Positions 8,995 through 17,745 of a DNA stretch of 64,000 bases are shown here, piece after piece. Source of the DNA: Dyadobacter sp. CY312. Its GTDB lineage: Bacteria; Bacteroidota; Bacteroidia; Cytophagales; Spirosomataceae. The stretch is from contig NZ_JAJUXG010000008.1 in assembly GCF_021390535.1 (NCBI RefSeq), positions 186,001 to 250,000 of the forward strand, read 5' to 3'. The notes below the pieces were generated by a model that had not been told where the DNA came from, searched no databases, and worked only from the letters and a program-made list of their open reading frames with translations. A program made the translations under genes and the position numbers. How positions within the stretch are numbered: position 1 is the first letter of the stretch; each line of letters begins with the position of its first letter.

Positions 8995-9413
8995 GTACTA
9001 TTTTCTTAAATCTGTTGCTATTGTTCGGTACTGCAAGTAGAGCGGCGCCCGTTACACTCAAAGTAGAGATCACCAACGTGAAAAAGGCGCAAGGCAAACT
9101 GATGATTGCAATTTACAAGCCCGATGAGAAATTTGGCGAAGGCGTACCTGCAATATCTGGTATTGAGGAAGTGAAATCCATAGGAAGCAAAACGGTACCT
9201 TTCGATCTGGAACCCGGTAAATATGCCTTAGCACTATTTCACGATTTGAATGGAAATGGCGAGCTGGATAAAAATTTTGTGGGGTTACCGAAAGAGCCTT
9301 ACGGATTTAGTAAAGATTTTAGACCGAAATTTTCCGCACCTTCATTTGAAGATTGTGCATTTGAAGTCACGGGAACAGGTTCACAACAAATTTCTGTGAA
9401 GCTTACGAATTAA
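8991..9413 (+). CDS. DUF2141 exported protein
   Basis: A 140-residue protein. I chose ATG 8991 because it overlaps the upstream stop codon as ATGA and leaves a signal peptide (hydrophobic residues about 4-14, cleavage near ASRAA). The mature part has the DUF2141 pattern: VEITNVKKAQGKLMIAIY, then YALALFHDLNGNGELDKN, an acidic loop rich in N, D and G resembling a calcium-binding element, and PKEPYGFS. Family members are small periplasmic or secreted beta-sandwich proteins of unknown function. The gene ends in a strong terminator hairpin that begins on its stop codon. Confidence 0.85.
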   Translation: MSTIFLNLLLLFGTASRAAPVTLKVEITNVKKAQGKLMIAIYKPDEKFGEGVPAISGIEEVKSIGSKTVPFDLEPGKYALALFHDLNGNGELDKNFVGLPKEPYGFSKDFRPKFSAPSFEDCAFEVTGTGSQQISVKLTN

Positions 9414-9450
9414 AAATCCGAACCCGGAATCTGCTCCGGGTTCGGATTTT
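9413..9450. terminator. bidirectional Rho-independent terminator
   Basis: AAAATCCGAACCCGGA (9413-9428) pairs perfectly with TCCGGGTTCGGATTTT (9435-9450) across a 6-base loop. The A/T ends give a U-tract in both directions, serving the convergent DUF2141 (+) and HerA-like (-) genes. Confidence 0.93.
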
Positions 9451-9459
9451 AAGTTGCTT

Positions 9460-11016
9460 TTAAAACCCAAAAAAGCCACCGGTTTTCTTTCTTGTTGTGG
9501 TTGTTTTTTTTCCAAATAACATACCAAATACACCTCTCACAACTTCTCTCCCTATTTGTTTTGCCAGAGGTGAAGTAAGCACCTCGGTGATCATTCCTTT
9601 TTCTTCTTTCTGATTTTTGGCCTGTACCACTTCTTCCTTTGCCTTCGCTTCTACCTCCGCCTGTTCCTCCATTCTGCGGGTAAGCATTTCGTAGGCACTT
9701 TCAGGATCGATTGGATCTTTATATTTCAGGTACAAGTCAGATTGCCGCACGTGATTTTCATAATCGGCTTGCATCATTGGTCCCATAATGGAAGTTGGCG
9801 GAAGCAAATGTGTTGCTGCAACTTCGGTAGGAATGCCTTTTTCGTTCAAAACCGTAATGAGTGCCTGACCAATACCCAGCGTTGTCAGTATCTGATCAAT
9901 CTCATAGTAATCAGATTTTGGATAGGTTTTAACAGTCTGTTTCAGCGCGTCGGCATCTTTTGGAGTGAATGCCCGCAATACATGCTGAACCCGGTTTCCA
10001 AGTTGACCCAACACTGACACAGGAATATCCTGTGCCATTTGGGTGCAGAAGAAAATACCAACTCCTTTTGAGCGTATCAGGCGAATAACCTGTTCAATCT
10101 GATCCAGAAACGCTTTTGGCGCGTCTTTAAATAAAAGGTGTGCTTCATCCAGAAAGAAAACCAGTTTGGGCTTGTCCAGATCACCAGCTTCAGGTAATTT
10201 CTGATAGAGCTCGGCAAGCAGACTGAGCATGAAGGTGGAAAACAATGCCGGCTTGTCCTGAACATCGGAGATATTGAGAAGACTAATAACACCCTGTCCA
10301 TCAACACGATTGATCAGGTCACTGATATCAAATGATTTTTCACCAAATATAGTACCCACTCCCTGCTGCTCGAGTGCTACTATTTTTCGTAAAATCGTTC
10401 CTGCGGTTGAAGTTGAAATGGAGCCATAATCTGATTTGATTTCGGCCGCGCCCGGTCCTTCTGATAAATAGCTCAGTACCTTTTTCAGGTCGTTCAAATC
10501 AACCATTGGTAAATCCTTATCATCGGCATATTTGAACAAAATGGCCAATACACCTGATTGCGTATCGTTTAGCTCAAATATCTTTGATAGCAGTATAGGT
10601 CCAAATTCAAGAACTGTAGCACGCATCTGAGCACCTTTTTGCCCGCTAAGTGAATATAGCTCAACAGGATATCCTTTTGGGTCGAACACAGTTCCAAGTG
10701 CCTGAGACCGTTCTTCAATGGCGCCGTTTGACTTGCCAGGCTGCGCAATACCTGAAAGATCGCCCTTAATATCTGACATGAACACAGGAACACCCGCAGC
10801 CGACAGCTGCTCAGCCAATACCTGTAAAGTCCGGGTTTTTCCGGAGCCCGTAGCTCCGGCAACCAGCCCGTGGCGGTTCATCATTCGCAGGGGGAGGTTC
10901 ACCCTTGCATCAGTGATAATTTCCCCATCCAAAATGGCCGATCCTAGGTGAATGGTTGGCTGGGTGGTCTGATATGATTTTTGAATGGCGGCTACGAATA
11001 AATCTCTTTTAGACAC
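9460..11016 (-). CDS. HerA-like helicase, DUF853 family
   Basis: A 518-residue P-loop ATPase of the HerA/FtsK superfamily (DUF853, YjgR-like). Walker A GATGSGKT is at residues 54-61 and Walker B LVFFLDEAHLLF near 285-297, followed by the family's RSKGVGIFFCTQ block. The C-terminal 60 residues are a charged, Glu/Lys-rich helix (EEQAEVEAKAKEEV) ending in a glycine/phenylalanine tail. HerA proteins translocate DNA in hexameric rings; the biological role of the DUF853 branch is not settled. It stands alone on the - strand between a terminator and the divergent alpha-E gene. There is no NurA nuclease gene beside it. Confidence 0.9.
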   Translation of the reverse strand: MSKRDLFVAAIQKSYQTTQPTIHLGSAILDGEIITDARVNLPLRMMNRHGLVAGATGSGKTRTLQVLAEQLSAAGVPVFMSDIKGDLSGIAQPGKSNGAIEERSQALGTVFDPKGYPVELYSLSGQKGAQMRATVLEFGPILLSKIFELNDTQSGVLAILFKYADDKDLPMVDLNDLKKVLSYLSEGPGAAEIKSDYGSISTSTAGTILRKIVALEQQGVGTIFGEKSFDISDLINRVDGQGVISLLNISDVQDKPALFSTFMLSLLAELYQKLPEAGDLDKPKLVFFLDEAHLLFKDAPKAFLDQIEQVIRLIRSKGVGIFFCTQMAQDIPVSVLGQLGNRVQHVLRAFTPKDADALKQTVKTYPKSDYYEIDQILTTLGIGQALITVLNEKGIPTEVAATHLLPPTSIMGPMMQADYENHVRQSDLYLKYKDPIDPESAYEMLTRRMEEQAEVEAKAKEEVVQAKNQKEEKGMITEVLTSPLAKQIGREVVRGVFGMLFGKKTTTTRKKTGGFFGF

Positions 11017-11241
11017 AGGCTTATGATTGTTATTGTTAATGACGGCTTAATTTACCAAATTTATACGTTTTGGAAAGATTCTGTACTGTTCATTCAAGAA
11101 TTAGGGTATAATAATACTCTTTTTAGAACTTATATTATTTTTCGTAGTAGTTTGTATTTGCAAAATATTATTAGGTATTTTGGTAAATTCACTATGTAAT
11201 TATTCTGACTTCATTTCACAAAACCACAATATTTGCCGCGT

Positions 11242-12258
11242 ATGCTTAGTAGAGTTGCCAATTCAATTTACTGGATGAATCGATACATGGAACGGGTAGA
11301 AAACTACTCCCGGTTCGTTGGAGTTAATTTTAATCTTGCCCTGGACCTTCCTCCTGACGTGGATGAACAATGGGAGCCTTTGCTCATCGCTACCGCAGAT
11401 CATTACACTTTTTACAAATATTACGAAAAGCCAACGAAGGAGGACGTGATCCACTTTATGACTTTTGATAAGCGTAATCCCAATTCTATCATCAGCTGCC
11501 TCTACGAAGCGCGTGAAAATGCGCGTACAATACGTGAAACCATTTCGAAAGAAATGTGGGAAAGTATCAATACTTTTTATCTCACCATCAAGGGTACTTC
11601 GGCCGACGATTTTAGAAATATGGATCACATGCAGTCGTATTTTACTGATATCCGTAAAAGCTGCCAGCAGTTTCATGGTGTGGTGGATTCATCCATAACA
11701 AGAAACGAAGCCTGGCATTTTGGCCGTTTAGGACGTCATATAGAACGTGCCGACAAATGTTCCCGGTTTTTGGATGTGAAATATTTTACACTCGCGCAGG
11801 ACACCAGTGCATCCGGCTCCACGCTGGATCTGATGATGTGGACGGCTGTACTGAAATCGGTGAGCGCGTACAACATGTACAGACAGACGCACCGCGCGCT
11901 TACGCCGATGAATATCGTTGCCTTTTTGATTCTTGATAAATTATTTCCCCGTTCAATTGCATACAGCGTGCGTCAGGCAGAGCTTTCACTTTACGCCATT
12001 CGCGGAGCCATTCCTGAAAGGGGACATACAGATCCGGCTGAAAGAGCTTTGAGTAAACTTCGCAGTGAGCTGGAATTTACGGAGGTTGAGGATGTATTTA
12101 AGATGGGGCTTCACGAGTACCTCGACAAGTTTCAGACCAGGAACAATGAGATCGACAACGCCATTTTCGATATGTATTTTGGGCTTGAAACAGAAAAAAG
12201 ACAAGGACAGTCGATGAGCCAGGGTCTGGGGCGGTCTGCCAGCCAGTGGATGAACTGA
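11242..12258 (+). CDS. alpha-E domain protein (DUF403)
   Basis: A 338-residue all-helical protein. ATG 11242 gives the family's usual opening MLSRVANSIYWMNRYMERVENYSR. Further conserved features are RNEAWHFGRLGRHIERADKCSR near residues 155-176 and AELSLYAIRG further on. A weak -7 box (AATATTTG, 11228-11235) ends only 6 bases before the ATG, which suggests a very short or absent leader. Alpha-E proteins are usually encoded with a circularly permuted ATP-grasp enzyme, a transglutaminase and sometimes Anbu, in a proposed peptide-synthesis or tagging system. The next two genes supply Anbu and the transglutaminase, but no ATP-grasp gene is present nearby. Confidence 0.92.
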   Translation: MLSRVANSIYWMNRYMERVENYSRFVGVNFNLALDLPPDVDEQWEPLLIATADHYTFYKYYEKPTKEDVIHFMTFDKRNPNSIISCLYEARENARTIRETISKEMWESINTFYLTIKGTSADDFRNMDHMQSYFTDIRKSCQQFHGVVDSSITRNEAWHFGRLGRHIERADKCSRFLDVKYFTLAQDTSASGSTLDLMMWTAVLKSVSAYNMYRQTHRALTPMNIVAFLILDKLFPRSIAYSVRQAELSLYAIRGAIPERGHTDPAERALSKLRSELEFTEVEDVFKMGLHEYLDKFQTRNNEIDNAIFDMYFGLETEKRQGQSMSQGLGRSASQWMN

Positions 12259-12310
12259 CAAAAGTTTTTATACCTTAGCAACCTATAAAAATTGTTAGAG
12301 CCGCACTTTC

Positions 12311-13045
12311 ATGACATATTGTTTAGGGATTAAAGTGGCAACTGGTTTGGTTGCCATTGCAGATACCCGCCTGACATCGGGCACGGAGGTATCAACGAAT
12401 AAAAAAGTATCTGTTCATCAACTGGAAAAGCATTCGATGTTTATCATGACATCCGGTCTCAGGTCGGTTCGTGATAAAGCCATCACCTATTTTAAGGAGG
12501 TTCTGGAAGAACGAGATTCGTCATTTGATAAGCTATACAAGGCAGTGAATGCATTCGGAACGCAGGTGAGGCGGGTGGCCGACGAAGACAGAAGGTCGCT
12601 GTCCGAGGCTGGTCTCTCATTTAACCTATTTGCGATTGTGGGCGGTCAGCTTGAAAAAGACGACGAACATAAGTTGTTTTTGCTCTATCCCGAAGGGAAC
12701 TGGGTGGAAGTAGGGGACGGTTCGCCGTTCATCATCATTGGAAATTCGGGTTACGGGAAGCCACTTTTGTACCGAAGTCTGAAATTCACTTCGTCCATGC
12801 AGGATGCTATGAAAATCGGATTTCTCTCGTTTGATTCTACCAGAGTTAGTTCCAACGATGTGGATTATCCGCTGGATGCCGTGATTTATGAAAAAAACTC
12901 CTTTCAACTTATAGAGCACCGATTTGAAAAAGATGATCTGGATTATGTGGGAAAACAGTGGAGTGCGTTATTGAATAATTCGGTTCAAAAACTTCCGGTG
13001 GAATGGATGGATCCTCTTTTTGCTAAATCGGAAGAAACCTCATGA
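12311..13045 (+). CDS. Anbu-type proteasome-like peptidase
   Basis: A 244-residue homologue of proteasome beta subunits of the Anbu (ancestral beta subunit) branch. It starts M-T-Y-C-L-G-I-K, so Thr2 becomes the N-terminal nucleophile after methionine removal. ADTRLTSGT supplies the conserved aspartate and serine/threonine region, and KKVSV the catalytic-lysine region. Anbu proteins assemble into ring or lock-washer structures in the cytoplasm; reported protease activity is weak and the substrate is unknown. The gene overlaps the transglutaminase gene by ATGA (13042-13045) and follows alpha-E by 52 bases, the conserved Anbu neighbourhood. Confidence 0.9.
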   Translation: MTYCLGIKVATGLVAIADTRLTSGTEVSTNKKVSVHQLEKHSMFIMTSGLRSVRDKAITYFKEVLEERDSSFDKLYKAVNAFGTQVRRVADEDRRSLSEAGLSFNLFAIVGGQLEKDDEHKLFLLYPEGNWVEVGDGSPFIIIGNSGYGKPLLYRSLKFTSSMQDAMKIGFLSFDSTRVSSNDVDYPLDAVIYEKNSFQLIEHRFEKDDLDYVGKQWSALLNNSVQKLPVEWMDPLFAKSEETS

Positions 13046-13884
13046 ACCTGAAAGTTCAGCACTCGCTATACTACAATTATAATGCGCCGGTTGTGCTGGA
13101 TCCGCACACGTTATACATTTTTCCGAAACCTTATCCGCATCAGCGGGTTTTGGAATATTCGCTCATCATTAACCCTCAGCCATCCAAAATTGTCAGAAAT
13201 GTGGACGCAGAGGGTAATGCTCAGCAGGTTGCCTACTTTTTTAGCAATCCGGTAACGCAGTTGAGTGTTAGTGCGGTGATGACGGTTTGTTCGGATCCTG
13301 TCAATGTTTTTGACTTCGTTTTATTTCCTTTTTCCACCAAAAAATTCCCCTTTTTGTACGAAGACAGGATTTATAAATACCTGATTCCGTATCTGAGTCG
13401 TAACGATGTAACCAACAATGTGGAGCAGTTCGCAAGAAAAATTGCAGCTGGTGTCAATTGGGAAACGGTGCCATTTCTGGTGGAGCTGAGTAAATACATT
13501 CAGGAGAATTTTCTATATCAAAATAGGGAGTTCGGCATGGCTTATCCACCCGACGATACCTTGCGGGACCGCATCGGATCTTGTCGCGATTATTCCCGTC
13601 TTTTTATCAGTGCCTGCCGTAGTTTGGGCATTGCAGCGCGTTTTGTGAGCGGATATTTATATGGAAATCCTATGCAGGCACACGAGCTTCATGCCTGGGT
13701 GGAAGTGTATTTGCCGGGTGCGGGTTGGCGTGGTTTTGATCCGACGGAAGGAAAGGCGATTATTAACAACCACATCAGCTTGGGCGCATCAGCTGATTTT
13801 GATCAACTGGCGCCGGTTATGGGATCTTTCAGAGGTTTTGCAAATGCCTCGCTTCTGACACAGGTGGACATCGAGATAACCTGA
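13042..13884 (+). CDS. transglutaminase-like cysteine protease-fold protein
   Basis: A 280-residue protein with an N-terminal beta domain (about residues 1-85, bacterial transglutaminase-like N-terminal region) and a transglutaminase core. The complete Cys-His-Asp triad is visible: Cys181 in GSCRDYSRLF, His217 in ELHAWVEVYL and Asp233 in GFDPTEG. No signal peptide is present, so it acts in the cytoplasm. It is translationally coupled to the Anbu gene. In the proposed alpha-E/ATP-grasp/Anbu systems this enzyme would make or break an isopeptide or amide bond. That function is inference from gene association; catalytic competence is suggested by the intact triad. Confidence 0.92.
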   Translation: MNLKVQHSLYYNYNAPVVLDPHTLYIFPKPYPHQRVLEYSLIINPQPSKIVRNVDAEGNAQQVAYFFSNPVTQLSVSAVMTVCSDPVNVFDFVLFPFSTKKFPFLYEDRIYKYLIPYLSRNDVTNNVEQFARKIAAGVNWETVPFLVELSKYIQENFLYQNREFGMAYPPDDTLRDRIGSCRDYSRLFISACRSLGIAARFVSGYLYGNPMQAHELHAWVEVYLPGAGWRGFDPTEGKAIINNHISLGASADFDQLAPVMGSFRGFANASLLTQVDIEIT

Positions 13885-13954
13885 TTCTGAAATCCCGTTT
13901 AATTAATAGAAACTTTTGTTTCAGAAAAAACCATTTATGGGAGTGGAAATTTAG

Positions 13955-13962
13955 TATTTTTG
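13955..13962 (+). promoter_or_regulatory. -7 promoter box for glmM
   Basis: TATTTTTG matches TAnnTTTG exactly, 29 bases before the GTG start at 13992. It overlaps an upstream in-frame GTG (13962) and so argues against that earlier start. Confidence 0.65.
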
Positions 13963-13991
13963 TGCCCAAACAAACAGAGGAATTTAAGATC

Positions 13992-15395
13992 GTGACGTTA
14001 ATAAAATCTATATCAGGGATCAGAGGGATTGTGGGTGGAAAATCCGGCGAAGCGCTGACTCCTATTGATGTTGTAAAATTTGCGGCAGCATATGGTACAT
14101 GGCTGCGAAGAGCTAATCCACACAATTTGAAGGTAGTAATTGGTCGGGATGCCCGCCTTTCCGGTGAAATGGTGAGCCGTCTTGTAGCCGCTACTTTGCA
14201 GGGAGTTGGACTGGATGTCGTGGATTTAGGGCTTTCTACAACGCCTACTGTGGAAATTGCAGTGGTGATGGAAAAGGCTGGCGGAGGTATTATTCTTACC
14301 GCAAGCCATAACCCGATCCAGTGGAATGCGCTTAAATTGCTCAACCATGAAGGCGAGTTTATTTCGGAGAAAGAAGGAGAAGAAGTGCTGCGGATTGCCG
14401 ATGAAGAAGATTTTATTTTTGTTGACGTCAAAAAGCTTGGATCTTACAGTACCGATGATACCTATCTCCAGAAGCATATAGACCATATTCTGGCTTTGCC
14501 TTTGGTAAATGTGGAAGCTATCAAGGCTGCAAATTTCCGTATTGTTGTTGATGCCGTTAATTCGACAGGTGGCATATTTGTTCCTGCATTGCTGGAAGCA
14601 CTGGGTGTACCTGTTAAAAATATCAAAAAACTCAATTGTGAACCGACTGGTAATTTTGCTCATAATCCTGAGCCATTGCCGGAACATTTGCGTGAGATCA
14701 GTAAAGAATTGAACGACGGAGCCTATAATCTGGGAATCGTTGTAGATCCGGATGTAGACAGACTGGCACTGATGTGCGAAGACGGTTCTCCATTTGGTGA
14801 AGAATATACATTGGTTGCAGTAGCCGACTTTGTGTTGAAAAATACACCGGGTAACACTGTTTCAAACCTTTCGTCAACAGCTGCACTTCGCGATGTTACG
14901 ATAAAAGCGGGCGGACAATATTTTGCTTCGGCAGTAGGAGAGGTGAATGTTGTTACAATGATGAAAGCCAACAACGCAATCATCGGCGGAGAAGGTAACG
15001 GAGGAGTTATCTATCCTGAAAGTCACTATGGTCGGGATGCTTTGGTTGGAATTGCCTTGTTTTTGACGCATTTGGCGAAATTTGGTAAAACAGCCTCAGT
15101 ACTGAGAAAGTCTTATCCTGGTTATTATATATCAAAGAATAAGATTGAACTAACGCCTGATATTAATGTTGATAATATCCTGAGTCGAATTCAGACGAAA
15201 TATTCGAAACAACCATTGAGTACCATTGATGGTGTGAGAATTGAATTCGACAGAGAATGGGTTCATTTGCGTAAATCAAATACAGAACCAATTATCAGGA
15301 TATATTCTGAGTCAGAAACGCAGACTACTGCTATTAATCTTGCCAACAAAATTATTTCTGACATTAAAGAAATAATTTCAGAACCTAAGAAATAG
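13992..15395 (+). CDS. glmM: phosphoglucosamine mutase (GlmM-like)
   Basis: A 467-residue alpha-D-phosphohexomutase converting glucosamine-6-phosphate to glucosamine-1-phosphate for UDP-GlcNAc and cell-wall synthesis. GTG 13992 was chosen because it follows AGAGG (13976-13980), begins MTLIKSISGIRG as in Bacteroidota homologues, and lies after an exact -7 promoter box. The phosphoserine motif TASHNP puts the active Ser at about residue 105. The metal-binding DPDVDRLAL is near 245-253, and the phosphate-binding RKSNTEPIIRIY near the C-terminus. Phosphomannomutase/phosphoglucomutase side activity cannot be excluded. The cysteine desulfurase gene follows after two bases, so the pair form an operon. 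Confidence 0.9.
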   Translation: MTLIKSISGIRGIVGGKSGEALTPIDVVKFAAAYGTWLRRANPHNLKVVIGRDARLSGEMVSRLVAATLQGVGLDVVDLGLSTTPTVEIAVVMEKAGGGIILTASHNPIQWNALKLLNHEGEFISEKEGEEVLRIADEEDFIFVDVKKLGSYSTDDTYLQKHIDHILALPLVNVEAIKAANFRIVVDAVNSTGGIFVPALLEALGVPVKNIKKLNCEPTGNFAHNPEPLPEHLREISKELNDGAYNLGIVVDPDVDRLALMCEDGSPFGEEYTLVAVADFVLKNTPGNTVSNLSSTAALRDVTIKAGGQYFASAVGEVNVVTMMKANNAIIGGEGNGGVIYPESHYGRDALVGIALFLTHLAKFGKTASVLRKSYPGYYISKNKIELTPDINVDNILSRIQTKYSKQPLSTIDGVRIEFDREWVHLRKSNTEPIIRIYSESETQTTAINLANKIISDIKEIISEPKK

Positions 15396-15397
15396 TC

Positions 15398-16546
15398 ATG
15401 AAGGTTTATTTGGATAACGCTGCCACAACACGCCTTGATCCGGAAGTGATGGAGGTGATGATACCCGTAATGGCTGAGCAATACGGTAACCCTTCTTCGA
15501 TACATTCCAACGGTAGGGCAGCAAGATCGTTAATCGAAAGAGCGAGAAAAAGCATTGCCGGTATCCTGAATGCAGCTCCGGCAGAGATATTCTTTACATC
15601 TGGTGGTACCGAGGCAGATAATACCGCCATTCGCTCTAGTATTGAAACACTTGGTCTTAAACATGCCATTACTTCCCGTATAGAACACCATGCCGTGCTT
15701 CACACTTTGGAGCACCTGGCGAAGCAGGGACTTATCGAATTAAGTTACGTTAACTTAAACGAAGAAGGAGTTGTAGACTTGCAGCATCTGGAAGCGCTTT
15801 TGCAATCAAAACCAAGATCTTTGGTGTCGTTGATGCATGGCAATAATGAGATAGGTAATTTGCTTGATATTGAACTTACTGGTGATTTGTGTGAAAAATA
15901 CAATGCTGTTTTTCATACCGATACGGTTCAAACCATGGGACATTACCGTCATGATTTGCAGAAATTGAAAGCGAATTTCATAGTAGGTGCAGCTCACAAG
16001 TTTCATGGACCAAAGGGAATTGGTTTTCTGTATGTACGTCCGGGTACAAAAATTTATCCGTTTGTTCATGGAGGAGCGCAGGAGCGAAACATGCGTGGAG
16101 GCACCGAAAATGTTTATGGGATTGTAGGTTTGGCTAAGGCACTAGAAATTGCTTACCGTGATATGGATGCGCACTGCAGCCACATCGAAGCATTAAAGAG
16201 CCGCATGATTGCCGCATTGAGCGAACGCATTGAAGGAATTCGGTTTAACGGTCAGTCGGGACAATTGGATAAAAGCCTTTACACCGTTTTGAATGTGAGT
16301 TTGCCACCATCAGACATGAGCGACATGTTACTTTTTAATCTTGATATTGCCGGTATATCGGTTTCAGGAGGAAGTGCATGTTCCAGTGGAACGGACATTG
16401 GTTCGCATGTTTTGAACGAACTTAACATAGATTCAGAAAGAGCAAACGTTCGATTCTCTTTTGGTAAATACAATACTTTCGAGGAAGTTGACTATGCAGT
16501 GAATGCACTTGCAGAGTTGTATCGAAAAGAATCGGTAGCGATATAA
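15398..16546 (+). CDS. cysteine desulfurase (IscS/NifS family)
   Basis: A 382-residue pyridoxal-phosphate enzyme that removes sulfur from cysteine as an enzyme persulfide for Fe-S clusters and thiolation. The start MKVYLDNAATT is typical. FTSGGTEADNTA binds the cofactor phosphate, HTDTVQ and GAAHKFHGPKG contain the PLP histidine and lysine (near residue 200), and GGSACSSGT holds the catalytic cysteine (near 325). It resembles class I NifS/IscS enzymes. No iscU or sufE is nearby, so the sulfur acceptor is unknown. A perfect terminator hairpin starts on its stop codon. Confidence 0.93.
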   Translation: MKVYLDNAATTRLDPEVMEVMIPVMAEQYGNPSSIHSNGRAARSLIERARKSIAGILNAAPAEIFFTSGGTEADNTAIRSSIETLGLKHAITSRIEHHAVLHTLEHLAKQGLIELSYVNLNEEGVVDLQHLEALLQSKPRSLVSLMHGNNEIGNLLDIELTGDLCEKYNAVFHTDTVQTMGHYRHDLQKLKANFIVGAAHKFHGPKGIGFLYVRPGTKIYPFVHGGAQERNMRGGTENVYGIVGLAKALEIAYRDMDAHCSHIEALKSRMIAALSERIEGIRFNGQSGQLDKSLYTVLNVSLPPSDMSDMLLFNLDIAGISVSGGSACSSGTDIGSHVLNELNIDSERANVRFSFGKYNTFEEVDYAVNALAELYRKESVAI

Positions 16547-16588
16547 ACTGAAAGCGGTCGATTTGTTCAAATCGACCGCTTTCAGTTT
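16545..16588. terminator. bidirectional terminator between cysteine desulfurase and hemH
   Basis: A 21-base arm (16545-16565), beginning in the desulfurase stop codon, is perfectly complementary to 16568-16588, with a minimal loop around TT. A-rich and T-rich ends give U-tracts on both strands for the convergent genes. Confidence 0.92.
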
Positions 16589-16599
16589 TAAAGATCCTA

Positions 16600-17661
16600 T
16601 TATGCTTTTTTAACCAGATCTTCCAGCGTTTCAATCCAGATATCACTGTCATTCAGACTTTCTACAAGCTGCCAGTGTTCTCCACCTTCCTTTTCAAAAA
16701 TCTCTTTGTATTCTTCGCCTACCTCAATGGTTGTTTCAAGGCAGTCGGCTACAAATGCAGGAGAGAATGCCAAGACCGATTTAACTCCTTTTTTAGCCAA
16801 TTCAGGTATCAGCTCATCTGTATAGGGTTTAATCCAGGGCGTTTTACCCAGACGCGATTGAAATGCAACAGTGTATTTTCCTTCCGGAATTCCCATTCCT
16901 TTTACAAACAATCTGGTCGTTTCATAACATTGTGCACGGTAACAGTGCTGGTTTTGTGTAGTGAGCGTGTCGCAGCAGCTCCCGAAGCTACAAACATTGG
17001 CGACATCGCCTTTTGTAATCTGCCTTTCCGGAATACCGTGGTAGCTGAAAACATAATGGTCATAATCGCGTGTAGCGATGTATTTTTTACCAAGATTCAC
17101 GAATGCCTCTACGAACTTGGGATGATCCAGGAAACGATTTACAAACTTAATTTCCGGTAAAACTTCCCAGTCTTTCACAACCTCCATCACTTTTTTGTAA
17201 ACAGAGCCGGTCGAGGCCGAAGCATATTGCGGGAAAAATGGTACTACAATGATTTCAGAAAGACATTCTTTCCTTAACTCGGCAAGTCCCTTTTCTATAC
17301 TGGGATTTTGATAGCGCATGGCAAGCTTAACCACGTAATCGTCACCCAGCACTTTTTGTAACTTTTCCTCAACCGAATACCCGTATATTTTCAGAGGAGA
17401 ACCTTCGGGTGTCCATAATTCTTTATAAATCTTGGCTGACTTAGGAGCGCGGAAAGGAGCAATGATCAGATTGATCAGCAACCAGCGGTTAAGATACGGA
17501 ATATCGATAACCCGCTCGTCCATTAAAAATTCTCTCAGGTATTTTCTTACGTCAGGAACAGACGGACTATCCGGTGTCCCCAGATTTACAATCAGAACCC
17601 CCGTTTTTTTTATCTGTTTTTCGGTTGCGTTAGATGGGTATGTCAATGATTCGGTATGCAT
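16600..17661 (-). CDS. hemH: ferrochelatase
   Basis: A 353-residue ferrochelatase, inserting iron into protoporphyrin IX (or coproporphyrin, depending on the lineage's pathway) as a terminal haem step. The N-terminal GVLIVNLGTPDSP, the FSYHGIPERQI motif with the metal-binding histidine, and FSPAFVADCLETTIEV near the C-terminus are all diagnostic. A cysteine-rich CCDTLTTQNQHCYRAQC segment is a conserved region of related Gram-negative enzymes. It lies 84 bases downstream of the carbamoyltransferase gene on the same strand and may be read through from the arginine genes. No other haem gene is in the window. Confidence 0.94.
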   Translation of the reverse strand: MHTESLTYPSNATEKQIKKTGVLIVNLGTPDSPSVPDVRKYLREFLMDERVIDIPYLNRWLLINLIIAPFRAPKSAKIYKELWTPEGSPLKIYGYSVEEKLQKVLGDDYVVKLAMRYQNPSIEKGLAELRKECLSEIIVVPFFPQYASASTGSVYKKVMEVVKDWEVLPEIKFVNRFLDHPKFVEAFVNLGKKYIATRDYDHYVFSYHGIPERQITKGDVANVCSFGSCCDTLTTQNQHCYRAQCYETTRLFVKGMGIPEGKYTVAFQSRLGKTPWIKPYTDELIPELAKKGVKSVLAFSPAFVADCLETTIEVGEEYKEIFEKEGGEHWQLVESLNDSDIWIETLEDLVKKA

Positions 17662-17745
17662 TACCAGTAATATTTAATTCACGGTGAAGAACTGTCAGAA
17701 TAGTAACGGCCAGTTAAATGTTAAAAGTTCGGCCTGATTCTATTG

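Noticed and set aside
12294..12303. TTAGAGCC word resembling the MITE end
   Set aside because: No matching inverted end lies within several hundred bases; chance match.
13962..13991. Upstream GTG start for glmM
   Set aside because: It overlaps an exact promoter -7 box, so it would precede the transcript; GTG 13992 has a better ribosome site and the expected N-terminus.
13829..14431. 200-codon - strand open frame, serine- and proline-rich
   Set aside because: Antisense to glmM; composition is typical of a shadow frame.
16675..17160. 161-codon + strand open frame
   Set aside because: Antisense to ferrochelatase; hydrophobic and cysteine-rich only as a mirror of that gene's codons.
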